A DNA stretch of 64,000 bases from Pseudomonadota bacterium (GCA_016201105.1 JACQDN010000013.1:1-64000), one strand, 5' to 3'; positions 16,923 to 25,586 are shown, counted from the stretch's first letter. Notes: generated from the letters alone by a model not told the origin. Numbers and translations are program-made.

Positions 16923-18425
16923 ATGAATCAGGAACAGCCGATCATCCCGGCGAGCCCGGCGGAGAATCTTGTCGCGGATGCCGAAGGCCTCGCGGAGCTG
17001 TTTCACGCGCCGAAGGGGCAGGTGGGGGACGAAATCTCCGCCGAAGGCGGACGCGCCGCATCGAAAGCGGGGCAGTGGGGCTGGGCGCTTTATGAAGCGG
17101 CGCGCGACCCCAATGTGTTATTCCAGATCTATATCATCTCGCCTTTCTTCGCGACCGTCATGATGAGCGATCCGGTGCGCGGCCAGATCGTCTGGGGCCA
17201 GATTACGACTTATAGCGGCTGGATCGCCGCCGCGCTTGCGCCATTTTTCGGAGCCATCGCCGACAAAGGCGGTCCGCGCAAACCGTGGCTCGCCGTTTTC
17301 AGTGCTTTCATGGTTCTAAGTTTCGCGGGGACCTACATCGGCGTCCCCAATTCCTCAGAGACTATGATCTTGCTCGTCGGAGCGATCGTTGTTGTCAACA
17401 ATGTAGTGTTCGAGCTGTCCAATGCCTTTCATGCATCAATGCTCTCGGGTATTGCATCGCATTCCCGGATCGGTGGGCTATCGGGACTTGCCTTCGCGCT
17501 CGGCAATGCGTCAGGCTTTTTATTGCTGATACTTTTCTTCGTCACTCTCATGGCACCGGGAGCGCAGTATGGAAACTGGCTGCCGTCGGCGCCGATGTTC
17601 GGTGTAGACGCTACCACTCACGTGCCCGAGCGACTTGCCGGTCCCATTTCCGCAGTCTGGATGTTGCTGCTCGCTATTCCGCTATTTCTTTTCACGCCAG
17701 ATCGGCTGCGGGGTACCACGACGTGGTGGCAGGCGATGAAGGGCGGGGTGGGATCGCTGCACCGTACCATCCGAAGCCTCCGGCACTATCGCAACGTCGC
17801 GCACTACATTGGCGCGCGCGCGATATTCAATGACGGCATGACCGGCGTTCTCACCTTCAGCGGCATCTATGCCGCGGGCACGTTCGGCTGGAATGCGCTC
17901 GATATGACGGCCTACGGTATCGAACTCAGCATATTTGCGGCGCTCGGCGGTTTCTTTGGCAGCTGGCTCGACGACAATGTCGGCTCGAAACGCGCGCTGT
18001 TCATTTCCATTGGTGGTACGGCAGTCTCGTTCGCGCTGGCCCTTACCATGGGGCCGGATCGCGTCTTCTGGTTCTTTCCCGTCGATCCACAGGCGGCACC
18101 TCTGACGCCGCTACATGTCTTCAGCACTTGGCCCGAAATATTCTATCTTATAATGTTGGATGTCACCGCGTTTTGCATTGTCGCGGGTTACGCCAATACG
18201 CGCACCATGATGGCGCGCATCGCACCAGCTGAGAAAATGACCGAGTTTTTCGGACTGATGTCGTTCTCGGGAACTGCAGCGACATTCCTGGCACCGATGG
18301 CGGTGGCGTGGCTGACCTGGTGGACCCAAAGCCAACGCGGCGGGATGATCGCGGTGGTGGCACTCCTCCTCGCCGGCCTCGTCTGGCTCAACTGGGTCAA
18401 AGAAGAACGCGCGGTTGCGGTGTGA
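16923..18425 (+). CDS. MFS transporter, UMF1/Atg22-like family, second copy
   Basis: Paralogue of the preceding gene, 500 residues with about 12 membrane spans. Equivalent motifs are aligned along its length: YEAARDPNVLFQIYIISPFF, DKGGPRKPW, NDGMTGVLTFSGIYAAG, GSKRALFISIGG and TRTMMARIAPAEKMTEFFG. The two proteins clearly arose by tandem duplication but have diverged in their loops. ATG 16923 lies 1 bp after the upstream stop. A large inverted repeat sits immediately downstream and may end the transcript. Confidence 0.87.
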   Translation: MNQEQPIIPASPAENLVADAEGLAELFHAPKGQVGDEISAEGGRAASKAGQWGWALYEAARDPNVLFQIYIISPFFATVMMSDPVRGQIVWGQITTYSGWIAAALAPFFGAIADKGGPRKPWLAVFSAFMVLSFAGTYIGVPNSSETMILLVGAIVVVNNVVFELSNAFHASMLSGIASHSRIGGLSGLAFALGNASGFLLLILFFVTLMAPGAQYGNWLPSAPMFGVDATTHVPERLAGPISAVWMLLLAIPLFLFTPDRLRGTTTWWQAMKGGVGSLHRTIRSLRHYRNVAHYIGARAIFNDGMTGVLTFSGIYAAGTFGWNALDMTAYGIELSIFAALGGFFGSWLDDNVGSKRALFISIGGTAVSFALALTMGPDRVFWFFPVDPQAAPLTPLHVFSTWPEIFYLIMLDVTAFCIVAGYANTRTMMARIAPAEKMTEFFGLMSFSGTAATFLAPMAVAWLTWWTQSQRGGMIAVVALLLAGLVWLNWVKEERAVAV

Positions 18426-18430
18426 TTTCC

Positions 18431-18609
18431 TACCCTCCCCTTGAGGGAGGGTCGAAATTTGCGAAGCAAATTTCGGGGAGGGGTCACGCCGCGGCTTCTA
18501 AAGAGATTGGTGGTCCAACAGCGCGAATTATTTTCGCTGGCACGGCATGACCCCTCCCCGAACGATATCGCTTCGCTCAATCGTTCGACCCTCCCTCAAG
18601 GGGAGGGTA
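18431..18609. repeat. large inverted repeat (MITE/BIME-like) after the MFS pair
   Basis: Left arm 18431-18490 and right arm 18544-18609. The outer 25 bp (TACCCTCCCCTTGAGGGAGG and 5 more) are identical in inverse orientation, as are the inner CGGGGAGGGGTCA blocks. Each arm has its own central hairpin, AAATTTGCGAAGCAAATTT on the left and an AACGAT/ATCGTT type on the right. The 53-bp centre is unique. It has no coding capacity; it could be a palindromic mobile repeat doubling as a transcript end. Confidence 0.85.
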
Positions 18610-18651
18610 GACCAGTGTCGACGCCCAACCTGATGTATCATCATTGGTGTC

Positions 18652-19146
18652 ATGCGCTTGCTCGTAACTTATCTTGAACAGCTTCGAGAGCCGGTCGTTG
18701 CCGAGCCGTCTTCAATCGGCAGAGCAGAAGTAGGGCGCGAATTCCCGGCGCGTGACGACTACCTGTCCCTTTACCGCGCGGTTGGTGCTCCGGTGCATTG
18801 GGACCTACGTTTGCGCCTCGACCCGACCGAGCTGCAACAGCTGCTGCACAGCAACTCGTTTGTTCTGTTTGTCCTTCGGGTCGAGCGTCGTGCTGTCGGA
18901 CTTTGCGAGTTCGAAGCGAGACCGAACAACGAGTACGAGCTGGTGCATTTTGGAGTCGTGCCACACGTGCAGGGGCAGGGGCTCGGGAAGTTTCTGTTGC
19001 ACCGCTCCTTAACGGTCATTTGGAAGATGAATCCAGCACGCGTATGGCTTCACACCGATACCAATGATAGTTCGCGCGCAGTGCCGCTCTATCTTCAATT
19101 TGGCTTTCGTCAGTTCGCCCAGAAGTTTGAAGAGCTCCGTGACTGA
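18652..19146 (+). CDS. GNAT family N-acetyltransferase
   Basis: Acetyltransferase of 164 residues. The acetyl-CoA binding motif A reads VVPHVQGQGLGKFLL near residues 102-116, followed by the WLHTDTND beta strand and the VPLYLQFGF motif B. It transfers acetyl from CoA to an amine; the substrate is unknown. It stands alone between the inverted repeat and the 3' end of purH, with a non-coding insert of about 100 bp after it. Confidence 0.87.
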   Translation: MRLLVTYLEQLREPVVAEPSSIGRAEVGREFPARDDYLSLYRAVGAPVHWDLRLRLDPTELQQLLHSNSFVLFVLRVERRAVGLCEFEARPNNEYELVHFGVVPHVQGQGLGKFLLHRSLTVIWKMNPARVWLHTDTNDSSRAVPLYLQFGFRQFAQKFEELRD

Positions 19147-19160
19147 CGCTAGTGGCCAAA

Positions 19161-19280
19161 AAATGCCTGATCCCGTGAACGCCAGCGCATGCCTCGTCAT
19201 CCTGAGGTGCGAGCCGAAGGCGAGCCCCGAAGGACAGCGTTGAACTCAGTGCCTGAAATGCCTGATCCCGGTGAACGCCA
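19161..19280. repeat. direct repeat flanking a palindromic insert at the purH 3' end
   Basis: A 24-25 bp direct repeat (AAATGCCTGATCCCGTGAAC then GCCA; 19161-19184 and 19256-19280, the second with one extra G) brackets about 70 bp containing TCGTCATCCTGAGGTGCGAG and a GAAGGCGAGCCCCGAAGGA segment, a sequence type common as an alphaproteobacterial intergenic repeat. The right copy is the last codons of purH. It looks like a small insertion with duplicated flank. Confidence 0.6.
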
Positions 19281-20844
19281 TCGCCAATCCGGCATCATCC
19301 GCCGCCTTGATCACTGCGTCGTCGCGGATCGAGCCGCCGGGCTGGATCACCGCCGTCGCGCCGGCTTCGGCCACCGCCAGCAATCCGTCGGGGAACGGAA
19401 AGAATGCATCGGACGCCGCGGCCGAACCTTTGGTCAGCGGTTCGGGCCAGCCCGCGGTCTCAGCCGCTTCGCGCGCTTTCAGCGCCGCGATGCGCGCGGA
19501 ATCCACCCGGCTCATCTGACCCGCGCCGATGCCGGCGGTCTGTCCGCCTTTGGCATAGACGATGGTGTTGGATTTCACGTGCTTGGCGACGGTGAAGGCG
19601 AACAGCATGTCCTCGATTTCCGCCTCGCTCGGATTGCGCTTGGTCACGATTTTCAATCCGTCGCGCGCGATGCGGGCGTTGTCGCGCGTCTGCACCAGGA
19701 AGCCGCCCGCCACCGTGCGGTAGGTGAGGCCGGTGCTCGCTGGATCGGGCAATCCACCAGCGATCAGCAAGCGCAGATTTTTTCTCGCCGAAAGGATGCG
19801 CCGCGCGTCGGCGTCGGCGTCCGGGGCGATGATCACTTCGGTGAAGAGCTTGGAGATCTCTTCCGCCGTCGCGCCGTCGAGTTTCCTGTTGAAGGCGAGA
19901 ATTCCGCCATAGGCGCTGACGGGATCGCAGGCGAGCGCCTTGGCATAGGCGTCGTTCAAGGTTGCGCCCAAGGCCACGCCGCAGGGATTGGCGTGCTTGA
20001 TGATGGCGCAAGCCGCCGACGTTTTCGGATCGAACTCCGCCACCAGCTCGTAGGCGGCATCGGTATCGTTGATGTTGTTGTAGGAAAGTTCCTTGCCCTG
20101 CAGCTGCTCGGCCGTGGCCACGCCAAAGCGCTTTTCGCCCGTCACATAGAAGGCCGCTTCCTGGTGCGGGTTTTCGCCGTAGCGCAGAGGCTGGCGCAGA
20201 TGGCCGGCTAGCGCGCGGCGGCGGGGCGGGGCCTTCTCGCCGTCTTTCGCAAGCTCGCCTTGGAACCAGTTCGAAACGGCGGCGTCGTAGGCCGCTGTGC
20301 GCGCGAACGCGGTTTGCGCGAGCGCGCGGCGGAGCTTGGAAGTCGTGGCGCCACTGTTTTTCCCCATGTCGTTCAGGACTTTTTCGTAGTCTTCGGGTTC
20401 GACCACGACCGTCACCCAATCGTGGTTCTTGGACGCCGCGCGGATCATCGCCGGCCCGCCGATGTCGATGTTCTCAATGGTCTCTTCGAAGCCAGCACCT
20501 TTGGCGACGGTGGCCTCGAACGGGTAAAGATTGGAAACCAAGAGGTCGATCCCCTCGATCCCGAGATCCTTCATCGCCTTGGCGTGATCCGGCTTGTCGC
20601 GCAGCGCGAGAAAGCCGCCATGGATTTTCGGGTGCAGCGTCTTGACCCGCCCGTCCATGATTTCGGGAAACCCGGTCACTGCGGAAACGTCGGTCACGCT
20701 GAGCCCGGCATCGCGCAACGCTTTCGCGGTGCCCCCGGTCGAGATCAGCGCCACCTTGTGTTTGGCGAGCGCCGTGGCGAATTCGACCAGCCCCGTCTTG
20801 TCGGAAACCGATAGCAGCGCGCGGCGGATAGGGCGGAGCGTCAT
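19246..20844 (-). CDS. purH: bifunctional AICAR transformylase/IMP cyclohydrolase
   Basis: Protein of 532 residues, full length for PurH. The N-terminal IMP cyclohydrolase domain begins [17 protein letters not shown] with [15 protein letters not shown] and [12 protein letters not shown]; the C-terminal transformylase domain carries [19 protein letters not shown] and the final [10 protein letters not shown]. It catalyses the last two steps of purine synthesis, AICAR to FAICAR to IMP, in the cytoplasm. The gene ends in the right copy of a 25-bp direct repeat. Confidence 0.98.
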   Translation of the reverse strand: MTLRPIRRALLSVSDKTGLVEFATALAKHKVALISTGGTAKALRDAGLSVTDVSAVTGFPEIMDGRVKTLHPKIHGGFLALRDKPDHAKAMKDLGIEGIDLLVSNLYPFEATVAKGAGFEETIENIDIGGPAMIRAASKNHDWVTVVVEPEDYEKVLNDMGKNSGATTSKLRRALAQTAFARTAAYDAAVSNWFQGELAKDGEKAPPRRRALAGHLRQPLRYGENPHQEAAFYVTGEKRFGVATAEQLQGKELSYNNINDTDAAYELVAEFDPKTSAACAIIKHANPCGVALGATLNDAYAKALACDPVSAYGGILAFNRKLDGATAEEISKLFTEVIIAPDADADARRILSARKNLRLLIAGGLPDPASTGLTYRTVAGGFLVQTRDNARIARDGLKIVTKRNPSEAEIEDMLFAFTVAKHVKSNTIVYAKGGQTAGIGAGQMSRVDSARIAALKAREAAETAGWPEPLTKGSAAASDAFFPFPDGLLAVAEAGATAVIQPGGSIRDDAVIKAADDAGLAMAFTGIRHFRH

Positions 20845-20878
20845 GAACCAACTCGGGAAAAAGGGGTGCTGGCCGCTC

Positions 20879-21109
20879 TTACTTCCGCAACAGCCAAAAG
20901 AGAAGGGTCAGAACGACGCTGACGACGAGCGACGTCATCAAAGGCACGTAGATATGGACGTTTTGCCTGTGGATGGCGATGTCGCCGGGCAAGCGCCAAG
21001 GACCACTCAAGGGGTCAAGCCGCGAAAACCAAGGCCATAAAAGCCCTACACCTATGAGGATGATTCCCGCGACGATGAAGAAACGGCGCCAGAAACCGAA
21101 CATGTCCAT
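20879..21109 (-). CDS. DUF2905 family membrane protein
   Basis: Small membrane protein of 76 residues: two transmembrane segments (about 10-28 and 54-74) joined by a loop with the conserved [20 protein letters not shown] segment, ending LLFWLLRK. This matches the DUF2905 family, whose function is unknown. It lies upstream of purH on the same strand with a 34-bp gap, so it may share its transcript. Confidence 0.85.
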   Translation of the reverse strand: MDMFGFWRRFFIVAGIILIGVGLLWPWFSRLDPLSGPWRLPGDIAIHRQNVHIYVPLMTSLVVSVVLTLLFWLLRK

Positions 21110-21125
21110 CTGCGTTACCGCAGGA

Positions 21126-21191
21126 GGGACAGGTTATCGTGTCCCTGCGAGCTGCAACACGCGTATGCATCGGGACACGATAACCTGTCCC
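21126..21191. repeat. 20-bp perfect inverted repeat
   Basis: GGGACAGGTTATCGTGTCCC (21126-21145) recurs exactly in inverse orientation at 21172-21191 across a 26-bp spacer. Each arm is itself partly palindromic (GGGACA/TGTCCC), so it can form one long hairpin or two short ones. It sits between the divergent DUF2905 and YkgJ-like genes, in their shared promoter region. Confidence 0.8.
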
Positions 21192-21283
21192 CCCGGCGCC
21201 CCGCGATTGATCTCGCAGCGATAAATCTATATCGCCTTCGCTCCTTGTCGGTGAAGCACATACAAAACGCGTTGGGTAGGTTC

Positions 21284-21649
21284 ATGGCGTCGTACGATTG
21301 CAGCAAATGTCCCGGTTATTGTTGTTCTTATCCCGTCATCCCGATCACCAAACGCGACGTGCAGCGTCTCGCCGATCATTTCGGCCTCGGCTTCGCCAAA
21401 GCCCGGAAGAAGTTCACGGTTAAAGACGACGAGGACGACTACGTATTGCGCCGCAAGGCCGACGAACATTTCGGCAAGGTCTGCCGATTCTTCGATACCG
21501 ACAAGCGCCGCTGCGGCGTCTACGAAGCGCGGCCGTCCACCTGCCGGCAGTATCCGGCAGCGTCTCGCTGCGGCTACTACGACTTCCTGAAGTTCGAACG
21601 CGAGCTGCAGGAGGATAATGAGATGGTGGCGACGACGGACAATCGGTGA
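21284..21649 (+). CDS. YkgJ family cysteine cluster protein
   Basis: Protein of 121 residues with a zinc or iron-sulfur type cysteine cluster: DCSKCPGYCCSYP near the start, then VCRFFD, RRCGVYEARPSTCRQYP and RCGYYDF. This is the CxxCxxxCC pattern of the YkgJ (UPF0153) family. ATG 21284 has GGGTAGG just upstream; the longer frame would begin with TTG. Function is unknown. Confidence 0.85.
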   Translation: MASYDCSKCPGYCCSYPVIPITKRDVQRLADHFGLGFAKARKKFTVKDDEDDYVLRRKADEHFGKVCRFFDTDKRRCGVYEARPSTCRQYPAASRCGYYDFLKFERELQEDNEMVATTDNR

Positions 21650-21692
21650 GCACTCATCTCACACTCAAACCGATCGTCACCATCAACACTCC

Positions 21693-21800
21693 CGTCATGG
21701 CCGGGCTTGTCCCGGCCACCCAAGATCTCGAGGACGAAAATCGCATGCAACCCGTCGGCAGAGTGATCATGGGTGGCCGGCACGAGGGCCGGCCGTGACG
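21693..21800. repeat. REP-like palindromic repeat
   Basis: The left part CGTCATGGCCGGGCTTGTCC then CGGCCACCCA pairs with the right part TGGGTGGCCGGCACGAGGGC then CGGCCGTGACG across a centre of about 45 bp. Repeats of this design are widespread in alphaproteobacterial intergenic regions. There is no coding potential on either strand. Confidence 0.75.
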
Positions 21801-21929
21801 AATGATTTTGAGATTTAGCCAAGCCCCGAGCGTCACGCATTTCTGCTTTCTAATTACCCACCCACCCATTTATTGACGCCCCCAGGTCCCTGGCTATAGT
21901 CCCGCCCCTCCATTCGCATTTTCGAACGT

Positions 21930-22015
21930 GCCCCTGTGGCGGAATGGTAGACGCGGCAGACTCAAAATCTGTTGCCTTCACGGGCGTGCTGGTTCAAGTC
22001 CGGCCAGGGGCACCA
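21930..22015 (+). tRNA. tRNA-Leu (anticodon CAA)
   Basis: An 86-nt class II tRNA: acceptor GCCCCTG/CAGGGGC, D-arm GTGGCGGAATGGTAGACGC, anticodon loop CTCAAAA (CAA, leucine) on a GCAGA/TCTGT stem, a variable arm TTGCCTTCACGGGCGT, a GGTTCAAGTCC T-arm and encoded CCA. A hairpin CACTTT/AAAGTG follows. Confidence 0.96.
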
Positions 22016-22115
22016 CTTTCATTCGCGTGGCGATGTAAAGTGCCGCGGCGTGTTCGCAAAGCGAACGAAGAGGGGCCCGGCCGTTACGCCAGCGTTGATC
22101 GCGAACCGATCTCGT

Positions 22116-23690
22116 CTATTGATTGAAGACGCTGTAAGCCGCCTGGGAACTCACGAGCATGCGGCCAAGCCTGGCCTTGATCGTTGAGGCACGGCCCAGC
22201 GATGCGCTTATTTTTCTGAGACTGGTGGCGGCGTTTCCGCGCCGCTCAAGCTCATCCAGCTGCGCGACTTCCGACTGAGCTTCCGTGGCATTGTCGGCCA
22301 GCGTCTGATAGGCATCCTTGCGGGCGCGCGATGCGAGCAGCCAAGGCTTTTTGACTCTTCCATATGAGATCACTTGGACCGAAATGTTGCGTGCAGCAGC
22401 GGCCAGCACTGTGAAATCGCTGCGCCGCGCCGAAATAAAGAATGGAGCCGCAGCGTCGCCGGCTTTGTCGAACGCGTCGTAAGCGGCCAGAGCCTTCCTG
22501 GTTGCCTTCAGCGAAAGGCTACCGTCCTGCGCTTGCTGAGCAGCAGCAATCGCGTTGTCGAGATCGGTCTTGGCCTTTTGTGCATTGGCAAGCGCGGCGG
22601 CTGCGTCTGCGGCGATCGACTTGCCCGGCAATTTTTGGAGGTCCTGCCACGATTGCGCACCGGCGCGATCCAGCGCCGTCGCTTCGGTGTGCGACATGTC
22701 GACGGCCAGGTTTTTCATGTCGGCCAAGAGCGACTGTACCTTTGTCTTGTCGCCGGTTTTTGCACCCAATCCATGCAGCTGCGAGGCCATGGCCGCGATC
22801 TTGGTATTCGAATCCGTCAGACCGTCAATTTCTTTCTGGGGACGGTTGAGAAGTTGCGCGTCCGCGAGCAGCGCACTGGACAGTGCGTCCAGAGCGGTGA
22901 CGTTGGCTTTTGTCGGCGCGACGGTCGGTTTTGGGCTTGTATTGGTTTGGCGGGCCGGGCTCCGCGGGTACGCGGAGTATGCCCAATAGCCTCCTGCGAG
23001 CGCGAGCAACGCCAAGACTGCGACGGCGGATTTGACCAAGTGTCCACGAGGTATGGACAGACGGGAGAGGGCCGCGACGGCGGATTTGACCCATAATCCG
23101 GGAACCAGGGACGACTTCTTGCGAACGGGCAACGCGCCATCGTCTTCGGTCCCCGCGATGGTAAAAGTGCGGACCGGTTGTGGGATGTTTTTGAATCGAC
23201 GCTCGCCAAGCGATTCGATACTCAGAGAAAGCTTGTTGCGGATCTGGTCATAGACGCTGCCTGAGATGCATATTCCGCCGGGCTCGGCCGCGCCCTGCAA
23301 TCGCGCGGCGACGTTGACGCCATCGCCAAGCAAGTCGGAACCCTGCATCATCACATCGCCGAGGTTGACACCGATGCGGAACCTGACTTGACGCGCGCGC
23401 GGGAGCAGATCGTTGCGGGTGCGCAGTGCCGCTTGAATGTCGGTGGCGCAGCGAACGGCTTCGATTGGGCTGGTGAACTCTGCAAGGAGCGCGTCGCCCG
23501 CGGTGTTGAAAATCCGCCCATGGTGCATATCGACCAGAGCCCTGAATGTCTGGCTATGCTCGCGGAATGTCCGCAGTGTCTGCTCCTCGTCTTCGGCCAT
23601 CAGGCGGCTGTATTCGGCAACGTCGGCCGACAATATCGTCACCAGCTTGCGTTCCACCACCGACGAATGTCGATCCGCTTCGTTGGCCAT
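22116..23690 (-). CDS. membrane-anchored class III adenylate/guanylate cyclase
   Basis: Protein of 524 residues. The N-terminal cyclase homology domain (about 12-185) shows LSADVAEYSRLM and AGDALLAEF with the two metal aspartates (D23, D66) and the LLGDGVNVAARLQ segment. A linker, one transmembrane helix (about 221-240) and a C-terminal region of about 280 residues, Ala/Lys/Asp-rich and mainly helical, follow; the latter is probably periplasmic. It should make a cyclic nucleotide in the cytoplasm under control of the extracytoplasmic part. It is flanked by tRNA-Leu and a tRNA-Leu remnant. Confidence 0.88.
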   Translation of the reverse strand: MANEADRHSSVVERKLVTILSADVAEYSRLMAEDEEQTLRTFREHSQTFRALVDMHHGRIFNTAGDALLAEFTSPIEAVRCATDIQAALRTRNDLLPRARQVRFRIGVNLGDVMMQGSDLLGDGVNVAARLQGAAEPGGICISGSVYDQIRNKLSLSIESLGERRFKNIPQPVRTFTIAGTEDDGALPVRKKSSLVPGLWVKSAVAALSRLSIPRGHLVKSAVAVLALLALAGGYWAYSAYPRSPARQTNTSPKPTVAPTKANVTALDALSSALLADAQLLNRPQKEIDGLTDSNTKIAAMASQLHGLGAKTGDKTKVQSLLADMKNLAVDMSHTEATALDRAGAQSWQDLQKLPGKSIAADAAAALANAQKAKTDLDNAIAAAQQAQDGSLSLKATRKALAAYDAFDKAGDAAAPFFISARRSDFTVLAAAARNISVQVISYGRVKKPWLLASRARKDAYQTLADNATEAQSEVAQLDELERRGNAATSLRKISASLGRASTIKARLGRMLVSSQAAYSVFNQ

Positions 23691-23921
23691 AGGCGTCCCC
23701 TTGGTCTTTCATGACGTAACTTACGATATTAGCGTGCAACCAGTGACGGGCAACATTGGTCGCTTTTCGGACAACTTCCGCAGGTCGCGCGACCGCTACC
23801 CCGGTCAGATTCCCGCGAACTGAAAGGGCGTGTCCGAACAATTATCTCACGCGCTGACTTACACACCCTCATCTATGCAGTCAAAAAATGCAGTATTGCC
23901 AGATAGATACAGCTAGTCTAC
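23691..23921. other. intergenic gap upstream of the cyclase
   Basis: Together with the tRNA remnant this makes a 335-bp stretch without a gene. It must hold the minus-strand cyclase promoter, but no clear promoter consensus, operator or small open frame was recognised in it. Confidence 0.5.
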
Positions 23922-23980
23922 CCAGACTCAAAATCTGCTGCCTTCACGGGCATGCTGGTTCGAGTCCGGCCGGGGGCACA
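23922..23980 (+). pseudogene. tRNA-Leu 3'-half remnant
   Basis: Matches the tRNA-Leu (CAA) at 21930 from the anticodon stem onward (CAGACTCAAAATCTG, variable arm, T-arm GGTTCGAGTCC, GGGGGCAC) with a few substitutions; the 5' half is absent and the CCA is disrupted to CA. It cannot fold into a full tRNA. Confidence 0.85.
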
Positions 23981-24007
23981 TTTCATTCGCGCGGCGAATG
24001 AAATGTG
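23977..24007 (+). repeat. perfect 13-bp hairpin after the tRNA-Leu remnant
   Basis: CACATTTCATTCG pairs exactly with CGAATGAAATGTG around a CGCGG loop. The equivalent, less perfect hairpin follows the intact tRNA-Leu (about 22012-22041), so the hairpin belongs to the duplicated unit. No T-tract follows. It ends 18 bp before the DinB-like gene. Confidence 0.75.
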
Positions 24008-24025
24008 GTGCTACGAGTTCGCACC

Positions 24026-24544
24026 ATGTCTGACAGTTTCCTGCTCACGCTGTTCGAACACAAAGCCTGGTGCAATCGCCAACTCGTCGAGGCCCTGCGC
24101 GCCGTTCCTTCCGATGCCGATCGCGGACGCATGACTGTGATTCTCTTTACGCTCGACCACACGTCGAAAGTGGACCAGATCTTCAAAGGGCACCTGAGCG
24201 GTACCGAACACGGTTTGAACTCGGTTCTGGCGAGCCAGCTTCCGGATCTCGACGCGCTGGCCGCGAAACTCGGCGAAGTCGACGCGTGGTACATCGATTA
24301 CGCCAAACGCGTCTCATCCGCGGAACTGGAGGCCGTAGTGGAGTTTTCCTACGTAAGCGATGCAGACACAGGCCGGATGACAAGAGCCGAAATGCTGGCC
24401 CACGTCGTCACGCACGGCGCCTCGCATCGCGGGGCCATCGGCAAGATGCTGGAAGGCATGGCGCTGCCGGGAGCGGCGGATATGGTCACGACCTTTCAGC
24501 GCCAACGCCTGGCGGCGCGTGACGATGGAGATCCTCTGCCCTAA
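24026..24544 (+). CDS. DinB family protein
   Basis: Four-helix-bundle protein of 172 residues. The start SFLLTLFEHKAWCNRQLVEAL, the middle TLDHTSKVDQIFKGHL and the late HVVTHGASHRGAIGKML segments supply the three metal-coordinating histidines of the DinB/YfiT fold. Members are damage-associated proteins or thiol-dependent transferases; the precise reaction here is unknown. ATG 24026 is preferred over an upstream Met that lies in the duplicated hairpin. Confidence 0.85.
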   Translation: MSDSFLLTLFEHKAWCNRQLVEALRAVPSDADRGRMTVILFTLDHTSKVDQIFKGHLSGTEHGLNSVLASQLPDLDALAAKLGEVDAWYIDYAKRVSSAELEAVVEFSYVSDADTGRMTRAEMLAHVVTHGASHRGAIGKMLEGMALPGAADMVTTFQRQRLAARDDGDPLP

Positions 24545-24738
24545 ATCAACTGCTGGGCCCACGGCACCAAGTCTGCGAAGTCCAAAAAAAATAGCTTAGC
24601 GGTTGCAATACCCTAAGAAGCGCCGTTCCGGACAAATCTGTTGGTTTGGCGGGTGCGCTGGCCAAAGTGCGACCAACGACATCGCGTCCGATTTAGTTTT
24701 TTGTTAGTCGAATTGAAGGAAGCTAATTCCGCAAAAGA

Positions 24739-25578
24739 ATGGCACAATCTCGCCAACGCGACATGAAAAGAGAATCGAGCAACAAGATACGCTGGTTCAT
24801 GGAGGATATCCTTCCTCCGGTCGTGCGCGACAGCAAACCATTCGCGTGGCTCATGGGCTGCGCCCATCCGCTGGTGCATAAATTTGCCAGCTTCCGACAC
24901 CGTGCCCACGAATTGAACGTGGAAGAATACGCTTCGTTGTATCGCCGGATCGGCGGAATGAAAAGAATCCATGAGAATACCGACAACTCCGCCGCCGTTT
25001 TGGAAGAAATTCTGAGGAGCGTCATTCCCGGCAGAATCATCGATGTCGGCTGCGGCACGGGCTTTACGCTGAGCTTTCTCATGCGACGCCTGCAGGACAA
25101 TGGCTCGCGGTTTACCGGCGTGGATTTTCAAATCGATCCGCGCGCGCGTGAGCAATTGCGAAACGTGGATCTTTTGGAACACGACATTTTGCGCCTGCCG
25201 ATCGGCGACGCCTCGTTCGACACCGTGCTGTGCAGTCATACGCTCGAACATATCTTGGATGTTCGTGCCGCCGTCGCAGAGCTGCGGCGCATTTGCGCCA
25301 AACGTTTGATCCTCGTGGTGCCGCGAGAGCGCGAAGGGCTATATACGTTCAATCCGCATTTCCAGTTCTTTCCCTACGTTCACAGCTTTCTCAGAGTGAT
25401 GATTCCGTTGCCGAAGAAATACTCGTGCTGGAATATCGGAAGAGATATTATTTATATCGAAGACAAAGATGTGGCCGAAGCTTCGAACGCTTCCGACTTT
25501 GTAGAGCCTTTGCGCAAGACGAACGCCGCTCCGTTCGAAAGGCGCGAGACATACGAGCGCGGTGAAATCCGGCTATGA
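24739..25578 (+). CDS. class I SAM-dependent methyltransferase
   Basis: Protein of 279 residues. The SAM-binding motif IIDVGCGTGF is at 100-109, the acidic strand FTGVDFQIDP at about 125-134, and the FDTVLCSHTLEHILD block at 160-174 (methyltransferase type 11). A basic N-terminal extension of about 90 residues precedes the fold. The substrate is unknown. A strong terminator follows, and the AT-richer gap upstream suggests an independent promoter. Confidence 0.85.
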   Translation: MAQSRQRDMKRESSNKIRWFMEDILPPVVRDSKPFAWLMGCAHPLVHKFASFRHRAHELNVEEYASLYRRIGGMKRIHENTDNSAAVLEEILRSVIPGRIIDVGCGTGFTLSFLMRRLQDNGSRFTGVDFQIDPRAREQLRNVDLLEHDILRLPIGDASFDTVLCSHTLEHILDVRAAVAELRRICAKRLILVVPREREGLYTFNPHFQFFPYVHSFLRVMIPLPKKYSCWNIGRDIIYIEDKDVAEASNASDFVEPLRKTNAAPFERRETYERGEIRL

Positions 25579-25586
25579 TGGATGCG

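Noticed and set aside
21930-24007. Active integrative element in tRNA-Leu
   Set aside because: No integrase, excisionase or phage gene lies between the tRNA and its remnant, so only a scar can be claimed.
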